A stretch of 25,606 nt of DNA from DATGQT01 sp033720695 (GTDB lineage Bacteria > Bacteroidota > Rhodothermia > Rhodothermales > Rubricoccaceae), in assembly GCA_033720695.1 (NCBI GenBank), contig JAWWCA010000017.1, positions 1 through 25,606 of the forward strand, written 5' to 3'. Position numbers and translations under genes: made by a program. Positions 1 to 8,282 of the stretch are shown one piece after another (position 1 is the stretch's first letter; each line of letters begins with the position of its first letter). Under the pieces are notes generated by a model. It was not told the DNA's origin. It saw only the letters and a program-made list of their open reading frames with translations, and did not search any database.

Positions 1-1080
1 GGCGAGGCGGAGCGGGACGCCCTGCACCTCGTACTCGTTGAACTTCCAGCCCGGCCGGTACTGGTCGCGGTCGTCGAAGACGACGCGGAGGCCCGCGCCG
101 CGGAGGGTCTCGGCGATCCGGTGCCCGGCGTCGAGGACGGCCTCGTTGCCGTCCTTGCGGAGGATGGGGACGACGGCCACCTGGATGGGCGCGAGCCGGG
201 GCGGGAGCACCACGCCCTGGTCGTCGCCGTGCGTCATGATGAGGGCGCCGATGAGCCGCGTGCTCACGCCCCACGACGTGGCCCAGACGTGCTCCTGCTC
301 GTTGTCCTGGTTCTGGAACGTGCAGTCGAACGCCTTGGCGAAGTTCTGCCCGAGGAAGTGCGAGGTGCCGGCCTGGAGCGCCTTCCCGTCCTGCATCAGC
401 GCCTCGATGCAGTAGGTGTCCACGGCGCCGGGGAACCGCTCGCTGGCGGTCTTGACCCCCTTGAGGACCGGCATCGCCATCCACTCCTCGGCGAACCGAG
501 CGTAGACGTCGAGCATCTGGCGCGTCTCCGCGACGGCCTCCTCACTCGTGGCGTGGGCCGTGTGGCCCTCCTGCCAGAGGAACTCGGCCGTCCGGAGGAA
601 CAGCCGCGTCCGCATCTCCCAGCGGACCACGTTGGCCCACTGGTTGATGAGGATGGGGAGATCGCGCCAGCTCTGGATCCACCGGCTGTAGGTGTCCCAG
701 ATGATGGTCTCGGACGTCGGCCGGACGACGAGCGGCTCCTCCAGCTTCGCGTCGGGGTCCACCACCAGCCCGCCCTCGCCGTCGGACGTGAGGCGGTAGT
801 GCGTGACGACGGCGCACTCCTTCGCGAACCCCTCGACGTGCTCGGCCTCGCGGGCGAGGACGCTCTGCGGGATGAAGAGGGGGAAGTACGCGTTGCGGTG
901 GCCCGTGGCCTTGAACATCCCGTCGAGGCCGCGCTGCATGTTCTCCCACAGCTCGTACCCGTTCGGCGGCATCACCATCGAGCCACGGACGGGGGAGGTC
1001 TCGGCGAGCTTGGCGGCGCGGACGACGTCCTGGTACCACTGCGCGTAGTCGTCGGCGCGCGGGGTGATCTTCTCGGCCAT
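1..1080 (-). CDS. proS: Prolyl-tRNA synthetase, archaeal/eukaryotic-like type (3' end outside window)
   Basis: This enzyme charges tRNA-Pro with proline in the cytoplasm. The visible 360 residues begin MAEKITPRADDYAQWY and contain the class II core: GSMVMPPNGYELWENMQRG near residue 35, the PTSETIIW segment, motif 2 with RTRLFLRTAEFLWQEGHT around residues 155-175, and motif 3 with GVSTRLIGALIMTHGDD. No large editing insertion lies between motifs 2 and 3, which matches the shorter archaeal/eukaryotic-like ProRS type also found in many Bacteroidota. The C-terminal end of the anticodon-binding region runs off the window at base 1; the family is usually a little under 500 residues. The ATG at 1078-1080 follows a C-rich leader (cccccgcc) with no Shine-Dalgarno. 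It is divergent from the lipoprotein gene at 1384. The identification is very secure. Confidence 0.97.
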   Translation of the reverse strand, partial: MAEKITPRADDYAQWYQDVVRAAKLAETSPVRGSMVMPPNGYELWENMQRGLDGMFKATGHRNAYFPLFIPQSVLAREAEHVEGFAKECAVVTHYRLTSDGEGGLVVDPDAKLEEPLVVRPTSETIIWDTYSRWIQSWRDLPILINQWANVVRWEMRTRLFLRTAEFLWQEGHTAHATSEEAVAETRQMLDVYARFAEEWMAMPVLKGVKTASERFPGAVDTYCIEALMQDGKALQAGTSHFLGQNFAKAFDCTFQNQDNEQEHVWATSWGVSTRLIGALIMTHGDDQGVVLPPRLAPIQVAVVPILRKDGNEAVLDAGHRIAETLRGAGLRVVFDDRDQYRPGWKFNEYEVQGVPLRLA

Positions 1081-1383
1081 GGCGGGGGAGGGGAGGCGTA
1101 ACCGCCCGAAACAGGCGCGGTCGCGCGGGGTTTATCTTCGCACCCCGAGCCCGGCTCAGGGCCGCGGGGTGCCGGTGCGAAAAGCCGCCGACCCGCCCCC
1201 GGCGCGTGTTACTCGCGCGGGCGGTGCGGCGGCTCCGTAAGGGGCCGGGAATATACCGGGCGGCGCGCGCGCCCCGCCACCGTGCGCCGCCGGCTCCTCC
1301 ACCGCTTCACCGGCTGCCCTGCGCTCCTCTGTTCTTTTCGGCCGCGGCCGCCTCGGGCGCCGCCGGCTCCAACCCCTCCTTCC
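1081..1383. other. Divergent intergenic region between proS and the Tyr-rich lipoprotein gene
   Basis: About 300 bp with no coding region I can support. It must hold the promoters of both flanking genes. Visible features are an AT-leaning patch (gtttatctt) at about 1129-1137 in otherwise GC-saturated sequence, the element at 1204-1246 described separately, and the short patch aatatacc at 1250-1257. No consensus Bacteroidota -33/-7 promoter can be fixed with confidence. Confidence 0.6.
1204..1246 (+). promoter_or_regulatory. Candidate regulatory element (copy A) upstream of the Tyr-rich lipoprotein
   Basis: GCGTGTTACTC (1204-1214) is followed 16 bp later by the inverted repeat ggctcc-gtaa-ggggcc (1231-1246), which would fold as a 6-bp stem (one G-U pair) with a GNRA-type GUAA loop. 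The same 11-mer, again followed after 16 bp by an inverted repeat starting GGCTC, lies upstream of the gene at 12234-14240 (14326 down to 14286). Both copies are in the orientation of their downstream gene. It could be an operator or a 5' leader element. The assignment rests only on the match between the two copies. Confidence 0.35.
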
Positions 1384-2994
1384 ATGACCTCGCCCCGCGC
1401 TCACCCCCGGCTGCTCGCCCTCGCCGCCGCGCTCGCCCTCGCGCCGCTGGCCGGCTGCTACACCCAGCTCGGCACGTCGCGCCCCGCGGCGCCGGAGGCC
1501 CCGCCCGCTGCCACGGCGGCCCCCGCCGCCGACGAGGTGCAGCCCCGCATCGGCGTCGCGAACGACCCCTACCTCGACCCCTACGCCGCCGACGCCGCCG
1601 TGGAGGACGAGGCGGCCTACGCCGAGGCACCCGGGAACGACACCAGCGTCGGGTGGGGCGTGACGCCCGCGGAGTCGGTCCGCCAGTACGCCGAGTACGA
1701 CCCCGACGCCGTCTCCGTCTCCCGCTACTACTACGACGACGAGCAGACGTACTACTACGACGACGACCGCTACGGGTACGACGGCTACGACCCCTACGAC
1801 GACGGGTACTACTACGGCGGCTACTACGCCGACTACTACCGCTACGCGCCGGGCTACACCTCGCCCGTCTACGTCTACTACCGCCCGTACTACACGTACC
1901 GCCCGTACTACCGCTACGCCTGGTATCGCCCGTACCACTACCGCCCGTACTACGCGCCGTACCACGCCGTCGCCTACTACTACGACCCGTTCTACTACGG
2001 CTCGTGGTACTACAACCCCTGGGTGCCCTGCTACCGGCCGAGCTTCGGGATCTCGCTGTGGTTCGGCTCCGGGTACTACGGGCCCTACTACGGCAGCTAC
2101 TGGGACGGGTACCACGACGGCTACTACGACGCCTCCTACGGCTACGGCGGAGGCTACTGGAGCGGCTACTACGACGGCTACGGCCACGGCTGGCACACGA
2201 ACCAGTGGCGCCGCCACAGCTTCGACGAGGACGGGGACCGCGGGCCGGTGACGCTCGCCGGACCGGTGCGTGTCAACGACGGCCGCCTCGGCCTCGGCCG
2301 CACCCTCGTCTCGCCGACGCGGAGCACGTTGGCGCAGTCGGGGCCGACCCGCTCTCTGCTTCCGCCCGCTCGCGCCCAGCGGACGCCGCAACGTGCCGAG
2401 CGGACGCCCCAGCGCGCCGAGCGGACGCCGCAGCGCGTGGAGCGCCGGCCGGAACGAGCCACGCAGCCCCAGCGGGTCGAGCGCACGCCGCTGCGGGAGG
2501 AGCGTGCGCCCACGCGCACCGAGACGCCGCGCCCGCAGCGCGCCACGCCGCCTCGGCAGGAGACCCGCCGCCCGGAGACCCGCCGTGCCGAGGCGCCCCC
2601 GCCGCGCCGCACCTACACCCCGCCGCGCGAGGAGGCGCGTCCGGAGCGGCGCCCTGAGCCGCGCCCCGAGAGGAGCTACAGCCCGCCGCCGCCGCCCCGG
2701 GAACGGACCTACTCCCCCCCGCCACGCGAGGAGAGCCGCCCGTCGTACACGCCCCCGGAGCGGACGTACACGCCCCCGCCCCCACGCCGCGAGGAGAGCC
2801 GTCCGGCCCCGCCCCCACGGCAGGAGTCGCGCCCGGCCCCGCCGCCGCGGCAGGAGTCTCGGCCCTCGCCGCCGCCGCGGCGGGAGTCGAGCCGCCCCTC
2901 GCGCTCGCGCGGCAGCGAGTCGCGGAGCAGCGGGCGGTCCTCGCGCGACGACGGACGCAGCAGTGGGCGCTCGTCCCGTCGCGGTGGTCGCTGA
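1384..2994 (+). CDS. Tyr/Asp-rich then Arg/Pro/Glu-rich lipoprotein, function unknown
   Basis: 536 residues. The N-terminus is a lipoprotein signal peptide: MTSPRAHPRLL, a hydrophobic run, then lipobox LAGC with the lipidated Cys at about residue 22, so an envelope lipoprotein is expected. Residues about 100-275 are extraordinarily rich in Tyr with Asp, Gly and Pro (YYYDDE, YRPYYTYRPYYRYAWYRPY, DGYYYGGYY). Residues about 325-405 are Arg/Gln/Thr/Glu-rich with TPQRAER-type repeats. Residues 405-536 are PPPRQESRPA-type Pro/Arg/Glu/Ser repeats ending in a basic Ser/Arg tail. I recognise no enzymatic domain. The composition resembles intrinsically disordered adhesive or structural proteins, but this is analogy only. 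The ATG at 1384 was chosen because it places the signal peptide at the N-terminus; the frame extends upstream without signal-like sequence. A hairpin terminator follows. The protein at 12234-14240 is compositionally related with the block order reversed. Confidence 0.85.
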   Translation: MTSPRAHPRLLALAAALALAPLAGCYTQLGTSRPAAPEAPPAATAAPAADEVQPRIGVANDPYLDPYAADAAVEDEAAYAEAPGNDTSVGWGVTPAESVRQYAEYDPDAVSVSRYYYDDEQTYYYDDDRYGYDGYDPYDDGYYYGGYYADYYRYAPGYTSPVYVYYRPYYTYRPYYRYAWYRPYHYRPYYAPYHAVAYYYDPFYYGSWYYNPWVPCYRPSFGISLWFGSGYYGPYYGSYWDGYHDGYYDASYGYGGGYWSGYYDGYGHGWHTNQWRRHSFDEDGDRGPVTLAGPVRVNDGRLGLGRTLVSPTRSTLAQSGPTRSLLPPARAQRTPQRAERTPQRAERTPQRVERRPERATQPQRVERTPLREERAPTRTETPRPQRATPPRQETRRPETRRAEAPPPRRTYTPPREEARPERRPEPRPERSYSPPPPPRERTYSPPPREESRPSYTPPERTYTPPPPRREESRPAPPPRQESRPAPPPRQESRPSPPPRRESSRPSRSRGSESRSSGRSSRDDGRSSGRSSRRGGR

Positions 2995-3014
2995 GCCGCG
3001 CCGTCCCTGCGCTG

Positions 3015-3044
3015 GGAGGCCCGCCGCCTCGGGGGCGGGCCTCC
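3015..3044 (+). terminator. Strong hairpin after the lipoprotein gene
   Basis: A perfect 11-bp inverted repeat, ggaggcccgcc (3015-3025) and ggcgggcctcc (3034-3044), with an 8-base loop, lies 20 bp past the stop codon at 2994. There is no clean T-run, which is common in very GC-rich genomes. It separates the lipoprotein gene from the beta-barrel gene starting at 3073. Confidence 0.55.
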
Positions 3045-3072
3045 GCTGTGCTCCCCTGTCCGCCTCCTCGCC

Positions 3073-4251
3073 ATGACGCTGCTGCTGCACCCGAGGCTCC
3101 TGCTGCTCCTGCTCGCCGTCGTGCTCGCCGGTCCAGCGACCGCACAGACGGCCGACGACCTCTACCGCCTCGGGCAACGCGAGCCCGCCATCGGTGCGCG
3201 GATGACGGCGATGGGCGGGGCAGCCGCGGCCGGGCTGGGTGACTGGACGGCCGCGTTCGCGAACCCTGCGGGCCTCGCTTACCTCCGGAGCCGCCAAGCC
3301 ATCGCCGCCGCGCACGCGTTCACGCGAGAGACGGACGGCACGCGCGGGCGCCGCTCCTCGGGAGAGGCCGAGGCGGCCACGCTCAGCGCGCTGGGCTTCG
3401 CAGCGCCGCTACCAGTCGCCCGCGGCGCGCTCGCCTTCGGCGGCGGCTACCAGGAGACCGCCACCTACGCACGCGTGGTCTCCGACGGCCGGTTCCCCTC
3501 GCTGCAGGAGGAGGGGTGGCAGGGGGAGGCCTCGCTGGCGGGGGCCGTCGCCCTCACGCCGCGCCTGATGGGGGGGCTCTCCGTCAACGCCCCCGTCGGT
3601 CGCTACCGCCGCGAGGGCGCCGATCCCAACGCGCCGCGCGACGCCGCGCCGTGGTTCGACGCCGAACTCGCCGGCGTCAACGTGCGGGGCGGCCTCTCGC
3701 TCGCGCTCGACTACGGCGTGCGCCTCGGCCTCACCGTCGAGACGCCGACCTACCTCCGGGTGGAGCAGGTGGGGCGGGTCTGGACCGACGACGTGGTGCC
3801 GCCGCGCGACGTGGCCCTCGTGACGCCCTGGCGCGTCGCCCTCGGGTTCCTCGCCGGCAGCGAGACCCTCCTCGTCACGGCCGACGTCGAGGTCGTGGAC
3901 TGGTCGCAGGCTCGCTTCGACACCGACGGCGACGCCGACCTCGTGCGGGAGAACGCGTTCGCAGAGGCCCTCTTCCGCACCGTCCTCAACTCCCGCGTGG
4001 GGGGCGAGGCGCGGCTCGGCGCGGTCGCCCTCCGCGTCGGGGCCGCCTTCCAGCCCGACCCCCGCTTCGACGGGCCCGTGCCCGAGGCCGTTCGCCAGCA
4101 GTACGCGCTCGGCGTCGGGGTGCAGCTGCACCCGCAGGCGCGCCTCGACCTCGCCTTCACCCATACCCGCGACGAGGACGCGTTCGTCCCCCTCGACGGC
4201 GTCGTCGGGCGCCGCAACGCCCTCCAGGTCGGGCTGGACCTCCGCTTCTAG
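3073..4251 (+). CDS. Outer-membrane beta-barrel protein, FadL/OmpP1/PorV-like
   Basis: 392 residues with a clear signal peptide (hydrophobic Leu run, cleavage near ATAQ at about residue 25). The mature start REPAIGARMTAMGGAAAA followed by WTAAFANPAGLAYL is typical of the FadL/OmpP1/TodX and PorV/PorQ type of barrel, where an N-terminal segment precedes about 14 beta-strands. The remainder alternates short amphipathic strands (VNVRGGLSLALDYGVRLGLTVET, GVGVQLHPQARLDLAFTHT) and ends LQVGLDLRF, with the terminal Phe expected of outer-membrane barrels. Likely roles are hydrophobic-compound uptake or a T9SS-related shuttle; the sequence does not decide between them. The ATG is preceded by cctcctcgcc with no Shine-Dalgarno. 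It converges with the membrane protein gene at 4259 with only 7 bp between the two stop codons and no obvious terminator. Confidence 0.8.
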   Translation: MTLLLHPRLLLLLLAVVLAGPATAQTADDLYRLGQREPAIGARMTAMGGAAAAGLGDWTAAFANPAGLAYLRSRQAIAAAHAFTRETDGTRGRRSSGEAEAATLSALGFAAPLPVARGALAFGGGYQETATYARVVSDGRFPSLQEEGWQGEASLAGAVALTPRLMGGLSVNAPVGRYRREGADPNAPRDAAPWFDAELAGVNVRGGLSLALDYGVRLGLTVETPTYLRVEQVGRVWTDDVVPPRDVALVTPWRVALGFLAGSETLLVTADVEVVDWSQARFDTDGDADLVRENAFAEALFRTVLNSRVGGEARLGAVALRVGAAFQPDPRFDGPVPEAVRQQYALGVGVQLHPQARLDLAFTHTRDEDAFVPLDGVVGRRNALQVGLDLRF

Positions 4252-4258
4252 CGCGTCG

Positions 4259-5824
4259 CTAGACGGCCTCCGCAGGCACCGCGGCCGCCCCGACGGTCGG
4301 CGTCCGTGGCCGGCGGCGGTGCACGAGGAGCCGGGCAAACCCCGCGTTGAGGAGGAGGAGGCCGATGATGGCCTGCAGCGCCAGCCGGGGCTCCGTGAAC
4401 GTGAGCATCTGAACGATGAGCACCGCGATGGCCTCGGGGATCGAGACGAGCAGCGGCATGAACCGGCTGCCGGCGTCGAAGCGGTCGCCGTGGCGTGCGA
4501 ACGGGGGGCGCCGGTGGAGCACCGCGTGCACGCGTGTGATGAGGGCGAGGGAGGCGTACCAGAACCCGGTGTGGAGGAGGGCGTGGCTCGGCGGCATCTT
4601 CGTCAGGAGCACGAGCGTGAGGACGGCGTGGAGCGGGAGGAGCACGCGGAACTGGAGCGCCTGCTGCGCGCCGAGCTGGAGCAGCCGCGGGCGCGCGCCC
4701 GGGAGGGCGTCGAACACCCACGCCGCCTCGGCGTGGTCCGAGAACTGGAGCGTCTTCACGAGCGACTGCCCGCAGAACAGGAGGATCACGACGACCGAGA
4801 GGTGGAGCCGCGTCTCGGGGAGGGCGAGGACGTTCTCGGCGCCGTACCGGAACAGGTCGCCGAGCCCGCCCATCCACCAGCCGAAGAGGACGAAGCCGAG
4901 CGGGAGGAGGGCCGCCGGCCACAGCCGCCCCCGCACGAGGCGGTCGTCGCGGAAGGCCGAGAGGGCGAAGCCGTAGGCGGCACGGGCGGCGGGCGCGCGG
5001 ACGAGGAGCCGCTCGGGGAGCAGGAGCGTGCGTCGCTCACGCGCGCGCCGGTCGGCCTCCTCGGCCCCGCTGGCGAGGCGGTGGAGGAGGCGGAAGTACC
5101 GGTTGGGGAAGTACACCGCGAGCGCCGCCACCAGCAGACCCACCGAGCCGAGCAGGAGCGCCAGCCCCCGCGTCGGGCGCCCCGCGAGGCCGTCGGCGAG
5201 CCAGGCCGCGGGCCACCACGGCGCCGTCATCACCTCGGGCTGCGAGCCCACCCACTGGTACCCCAGCACGAGCGCGGCGATGAGCAGCGTCCGCGTCGTC
5301 GCGACGGCGGGGCGGAGGACGCGGAAGGGGAGCCCCAGCGTGAGGGCCCACAAGAGCGCCACGGCCGCCGTCGCGGTCCATACCATCCCTCCGGTCACGA
5401 GGACCGCCACGCTCAGCCCGGCCGCCAGCCCGTGTGCCATCGCCACGCCCACGCCCACCGGCAGCGACACCGACACCGCGATGAGGACGACGTAGAGGCC
5501 GATGCTCACGAGCCGCGCGGCGTACTGCTCCGCCTCGCTCGCCGGCAGCGTCACCAGCCAGGCGTTGTCCTTCGGCCGCCCCATCAGCTCGTCGTACGAC
5601 CCCGCCACGCCGAAGGCGGCGAGGACGAGGCCGAACGAGCCGGCCACGTAAAGCACGGTCTCGGGGGCGGCGGCGCCGAGGGAGGCGGCCAGGACGAGGC
5701 CGGAGAACCCGTACGCCAGCGCCGTCAGCCCGACACGCGAGGCGGCGAAGCGGCCGCTTCGGGGGTGCCGCAGCTCCTGCCGGAGCTGGGTGGCGGTGAG
5801 CGTTCGGACGACGCGGGCGTTCAT
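4259..5824 (-). CDS. Polytopic membrane protein, ABC-permease-like, unassigned substrate
   Basis: 521 residues with about ten or more hydrophobic segments. They fall in two blocks separated by a charged cytoplasmic-looking stretch at about residues 245-290 (ASGAEEADRRARERR). The N-terminus (MNARVVRTLTATQLRQELRHP) resembles the amphipathic start of ABC-2-type permease subunits. No ATP-binding subunit is encoded next to it in the window, so the ABC assignment is by overall shape only. It starts 17 bp after the mltG stop on the same strand, so the two are probably co-transcribed. The start is preceded by ctctctctcttcccgc. A membrane protein is certain; the transporter role is tentative. Confidence 0.75.
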   Translation of the reverse strand: MNARVVRTLTATQLRQELRHPRSGRFAASRVGLTALAYGFSGLVLAASLGAAAPETVLYVAGSFGLVLAAFGVAGSYDELMGRPKDNAWLVTLPASEAEQYAARLVSIGLYVVLIAVSVSLPVGVGVAMAHGLAAGLSVAVLVTGGMVWTATAAVALLWALTLGLPFRVLRPAVATTRTLLIAALVLGYQWVGSQPEVMTAPWWPAAWLADGLAGRPTRGLALLLGSVGLLVAALAVYFPNRYFRLLHRLASGAEEADRRARERRTLLLPERLLVRAPAARAAYGFALSAFRDDRLVRGRLWPAALLPLGFVLFGWWMGGLGDLFRYGAENVLALPETRLHLSVVVILLFCGQSLVKTLQFSDHAEAAWVFDALPGARPRLLQLGAQQALQFRVLLPLHAVLTLVLLTKMPPSHALLHTGFWYASLALITRVHAVLHRRPPFARHGDRFDAGSRFMPLLVSIPEAIAVLIVQMLTFTEPRLALQAIIGLLLLNAGFARLLVHRRRPRTPTVGAAAVPAEAV

Positions 5825-5841
5825 GCGGGAAGAGAGAGAGG

Positions 5842-6942
5842 TCAGCGGGTGGTGCCCGGGGCCTGGAGGCGGGCGAGGGAGTCACGCTCGGCGCGCTCCC
5901 GCGCGCGGCGGAGGCGGACCTGCTCCGAGAGCCAGCGGCTCCACTCGTCGGCGGCCTGGCTGTGCTCGGTGGCCGTCCGGCTGAACCGGTGCCGCCCGTC
6001 CCCGCCCGGCTCGGCGACGAAGAAGAGGTAGTCGTGCGCCTCGTTGTCGAGGACGGCGTCGACGGAGGACTCGGACGGGTTCGTGATGGGGCCCGGGGGG
6101 AGGCCGTCGATGAGGTAGGTGTTGTAGGGGTGGGGGAAGCGGTAGTCGACGCGGAGGAGGCGCCGCATCGGGCCGCCGTCGGTCTCCATCAGGGCGTACT
6201 GCACGGTGGGGTCGGCCTGGAGCCGCATCCGCCCGGCGGCCGTCCGCCCGAGGAGCCGGTTGAGGTAGACGCCCGCGATGCGGGGCCGCTCCTCAGGATG
6301 GCGCGCCTCCCACTCCACGATGCTCGCCAGCGTGAGCACCTCGTCGGGCGAGAGGCCGAGGGCGCGCGCCTTCGCCTCCCGCTCCTCGGTCCAGAACCGC
6401 TCGTACCGGTTGTGGATGCGGCGGAGGGCCTCGCGCGCGTCGTCGGTCCAGTACACCTCGAACGTCTCGGCGAGGAGCCGGCCGTGGAGGTGCGCCACGT
6501 CGGTGCCGAGCGACTCGGCGAAGGCGGTGTCGCGGAGCGCCTCCACGACGGCCGTCGAGTCGGTGCCGAGCTGGTTCCGGAGGACCCGGGCCATGCGCCC
6601 CGGCCGCGTCCCAGGCGGGATCGTCAGGGTGATGGGGTCGCGGAGCCCCTTCCGGATCTTGTCCATGAGCGCCCAGTTGCTCGCGCCGGACTCGAAGCGG
6701 TAGTGCCCCGGTTTCACCTGCTGGTCCCAGCCGGTGAGCGTGGCGAAGAGCTCGAACGAGCCGCGCGAGGCGAGCAGCCCCGCCGCCTCCAGGGAGTCGG
6801 CCGCCGCGTCGAACGACCGGGTGGGGAGGCGGACGCCCCGCTCGCCCTCGTAGGCGGGGGTGTTCGGCCAGAAGGCGAGCCAGAGCCCTGTAGCGGCCAC
6901 GACCACGGCGACGAGGAGAGCAACGAGGAGGAGCTTCTTCAT
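5842..6942 (-). CDS. mltG: Endolytic murein transglycosylase MltG (YceG-like)
   Basis: 366 residues. MltG is an inner-membrane-anchored lytic transglycosylase that cleaves nascent glycan strands and so sets their length. Residues 1-25 form the single N-terminal membrane anchor (MKKLLLVALLVAVVVAATGL). A LysM-like/YceG N-domain follows (VRLPTRSFDAAADSLEAAGL, about 37-56; LTIPPGTRPGRMARVL, about 106-121). The catalytic region contains LASIVEWEA with the expected catalytic Glu210, then AGVYLNRL, LQADPTVQYAL (240-250), the YNTYLIDGLPPGPITNPS signature and DYLFFVAEPGG with HRFSRTATEH. All family hallmarks are present and the length is normal. The basic C-terminal tail is slightly extended. It is upstream of and probably in an operon with the membrane protein at 4259-5824, and is separated from queF by 170 bp containing a hairpin. 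Confidence 0.96.
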   Translation of the reverse strand: MKKLLLVALLVAVVVAATGLWLAFWPNTPAYEGERGVRLPTRSFDAAADSLEAAGLLASRGSFELFATLTGWDQQVKPGHYRFESGASNWALMDKIRKGLRDPITLTIPPGTRPGRMARVLRNQLGTDSTAVVEALRDTAFAESLGTDVAHLHGRLLAETFEVYWTDDAREALRRIHNRYERFWTEEREAKARALGLSPDEVLTLASIVEWEARHPEERPRIAGVYLNRLLGRTAAGRMRLQADPTVQYALMETDGGPMRRLLRVDYRFPHPYNTYLIDGLPPGPITNPSESSVDAVLDNEAHDYLFFVAEPGGDGRHRFSRTATEHSQAADEWSRWLSEQVRLRRARERAERDSLARLQAPGTTR

Positions 6943-7012
6943 GGGGGACGGGCAGGCGGGTCACAAACCACGCCGGAGCGGGGGGAGTCCGTTCAGGTGC
7001 AAGGAATGTCTA

Positions 7013-7038
7013 AGCGGGCCGGCGAGGGCGGGCCCGCT
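7013..7038 (-). terminator. Hairpin downstream of queF
   Basis: A perfect 8-bp inverted repeat, agcgggcc (7013-7020) and ggcccgct (7031-7038), with a 10-base loop. Read on the minus strand it lies about 75 bp after the queF stop and is followed by TTAGACATTCCTTG, a modestly T-rich stretch. It probably ends the queF transcript before mltG. Confidence 0.45.
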
Positions 7039-7112
7039 GGGCGGCGCGACGCAGGAGGGGGCGCGGCGGGAACGTCGGGGAGCCGGCGGCGCGTGTGCGA
7101 TTCCACGCCTCC

Positions 7113-7655
7113 CTAGTCCTGTGCGCGGCTGTCGACCGTGCACGTCGTGTTGATGCCCCCCCGGACGTTGTAGACCGTCGTGACGACGAGGTAGTCCGGG
7201 TCGTCGAGGTGGCGGAGGAGGTCGGCGTAGAGGAGGGCCGTGATGTCCTCCTGTGCCTGCCCGATGTGGCGCCACGAGAGCAGGTAGTACTTCAGGCTCT
7301 TGAGCTCGACGAGCCACGAGCCCGGCACGTACTCGATGCGGACGGTGCCGAAGTCGGGGAGGCCTGAGAAGGGGCAGAGCGCCGAGAACTCGCCCGGCTC
7401 GGTCTCATACACCACGACCTGGCGGGCGTCGTGGCGGTAGGGGAGGCGGTGGATCTCCTGCTGCCGCGCGTCGGGCGGGAGGAACAGCCCGACCCGGCCC
7501 TCGGGCCGGATCCCGTAGCGGGCCATGTGCTCGATGGAGAGCCGGGTGTGGCGGAGGGCCTCCTCCTGGAGCGCCTCGATCTGCGCCTCGACCGGCGCGT
7601 CGTGGCCGTCTCCGCTGGGCGGGGAGGGCTCCGGATTCGGATCGGGTTGCGTCAT
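7113..7655 (-). CDS. queF: NADPH-dependent 7-cyano-7-deazaguanine reductase (preQ0 reductase), type I
   Basis: 180 residues. QueF reduces the nitrile of preQ0 to the amine preQ1 in queuosine biosynthesis, in the cytoplasm. EFSALCPFSGLPDFGTVRI carries the nucleophile Cys94 and Asp101, with the 7-residue spacing seen in Bacillus subtilis QueF (Cys55/Asp62). WLVELKSLKYYLLSWR (114-129) is the QueF signature motif for NADPH/substrate binding. Glu136 aligns with substrate-binding Glu97 of the Bacillus enzyme, but the adjacent conserved His is Gln135 here. The size and single T-fold domain place it in the unimodular YkvM type. The first 30 residues are Pro/Asp/Glu-rich and poorly conserved, so the start could be internal. 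The ATG at 7655 is kept because it follows the typical C-rich leader (gaggaccc). Divergent from the gene at 7790. Confidence 0.96.
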   Translation of the reverse strand: MTQPDPNPEPSPPSGDGHDAPVEAQIEALQEEALRHTRLSIEHMARYGIRPEGRVGLFLPPDARQQEIHRLPYRHDARQVVVYETEPGEFSALCPFSGLPDFGTVRIEYVPGSWLVELKSLKYYLLSWRHIGQAQEDITALLYADLLRHLDDPDYLVVTTVYNVRGGINTTCTVDSRAQD

Positions 7656-7789
7656 GGGTCCTCGGAGTGGGGGCGCAGCATACGGCGCAGGCGAGAGGGG
7701 GTTCGCCGTCCCGCGTGGTCCGAGCGACGGGGGGCGAACACGGGCGAGGGCGCCCCGTTCAAGCTCCCCCTCTCTCGATCCCCATCCCC

Positions 7790-8272
7790 ATGCAGACCGG
7801 TCACGCCTTCCTCGCTGGCGTCGCGGGTGGCGGTGCCATGAACGCGGCCATGGCCCTCGCCCGCTGGATGGGCCTGGAGGTCCACCTCGAGCAGACGCTC
7901 GGCACGATGGTTCTCGATCCTGGGGCGGCCGCCTGGTTCGTCGGCCTGGTGCTGCACCTGGGGATCTCGGGCCTCATCGCGCTGCTCTACGCGTGGGGGT
8001 TCGAGCACGTCGCGCGCCGCGCCGGGGTGGCCGTCGGCCTCCTCTTCGCGGTGCCCCACCTCCTCCTCGCAGGCGTGTTCATGGGGGCGGTCCTCCCAGC
8101 CGTTCACCCGCTCGTCCCCGAGGTCCTGCCCGCGCCGGGGTCCTTCATGCTGAGCCTCGGCGCCCTCGGGGCCGCCGCCTTCGTCCTGCTCCACCTGCTC
8201 TATGGCGCCGTCGTGGGGGGGATCTACGGGTCCGTTCTCCAGCCGGGCAGCGCCTCGCGAGCGACCGCCTAG
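7790..8272 (+). CDS. Small four-helix membrane protein of unknown function
   Basis: 160 residues. Four hydrophobic segments are visible, roughly residues 5-22 (FLAGVAGGGAMNAAMALA), 42-65 (AWFVGLVLHLGISGLIALLYAWGF), 72-98 (GVAVGLLFAVPHLLLAGVFMGAVL) and 118-145 (MLSLGALGAAAFVLLHLLYGAVVGGIYG). Gly/Ala-rich helices with conserved-looking His residues (VLHLG, VPHLLL, LLHLLYG) are seen, but I do not recognise the family. The ATG at 7790 sits in ccccatccccatg and removes a non-membrane Arg/Ser-rich N-terminal extension of the open frame. The stop is 10 bp before the ATG of the glucosidase-family gene, so the two are very likely co-transcribed. Confidence 0.8.
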   Translation: MQTGHAFLAGVAGGGAMNAAMALARWMGLEVHLEQTLGTMVLDPGAAAWFVGLVLHLGISGLIALLYAWGFEHVARRAGVAVGLLFAVPHLLLAGVFMGAVLPAVHPLVPEVLPAPGSFMLSLGALGAAAFVLLHLLYGAVVGGIYGSVLQPGSASRATA

Positions 8273-8282
8273 CCCGCCCCCG

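Noticed and set aside
1156..3315. A 719-residue minus-strand frame across the Tyr-rich lipoprotein gene
   Set aside because: Val/Arg/Gly low-complexity shadow of the biased plus-strand codons; the plus-strand frame has a lipobox signal peptide and ends just before a hairpin terminator.
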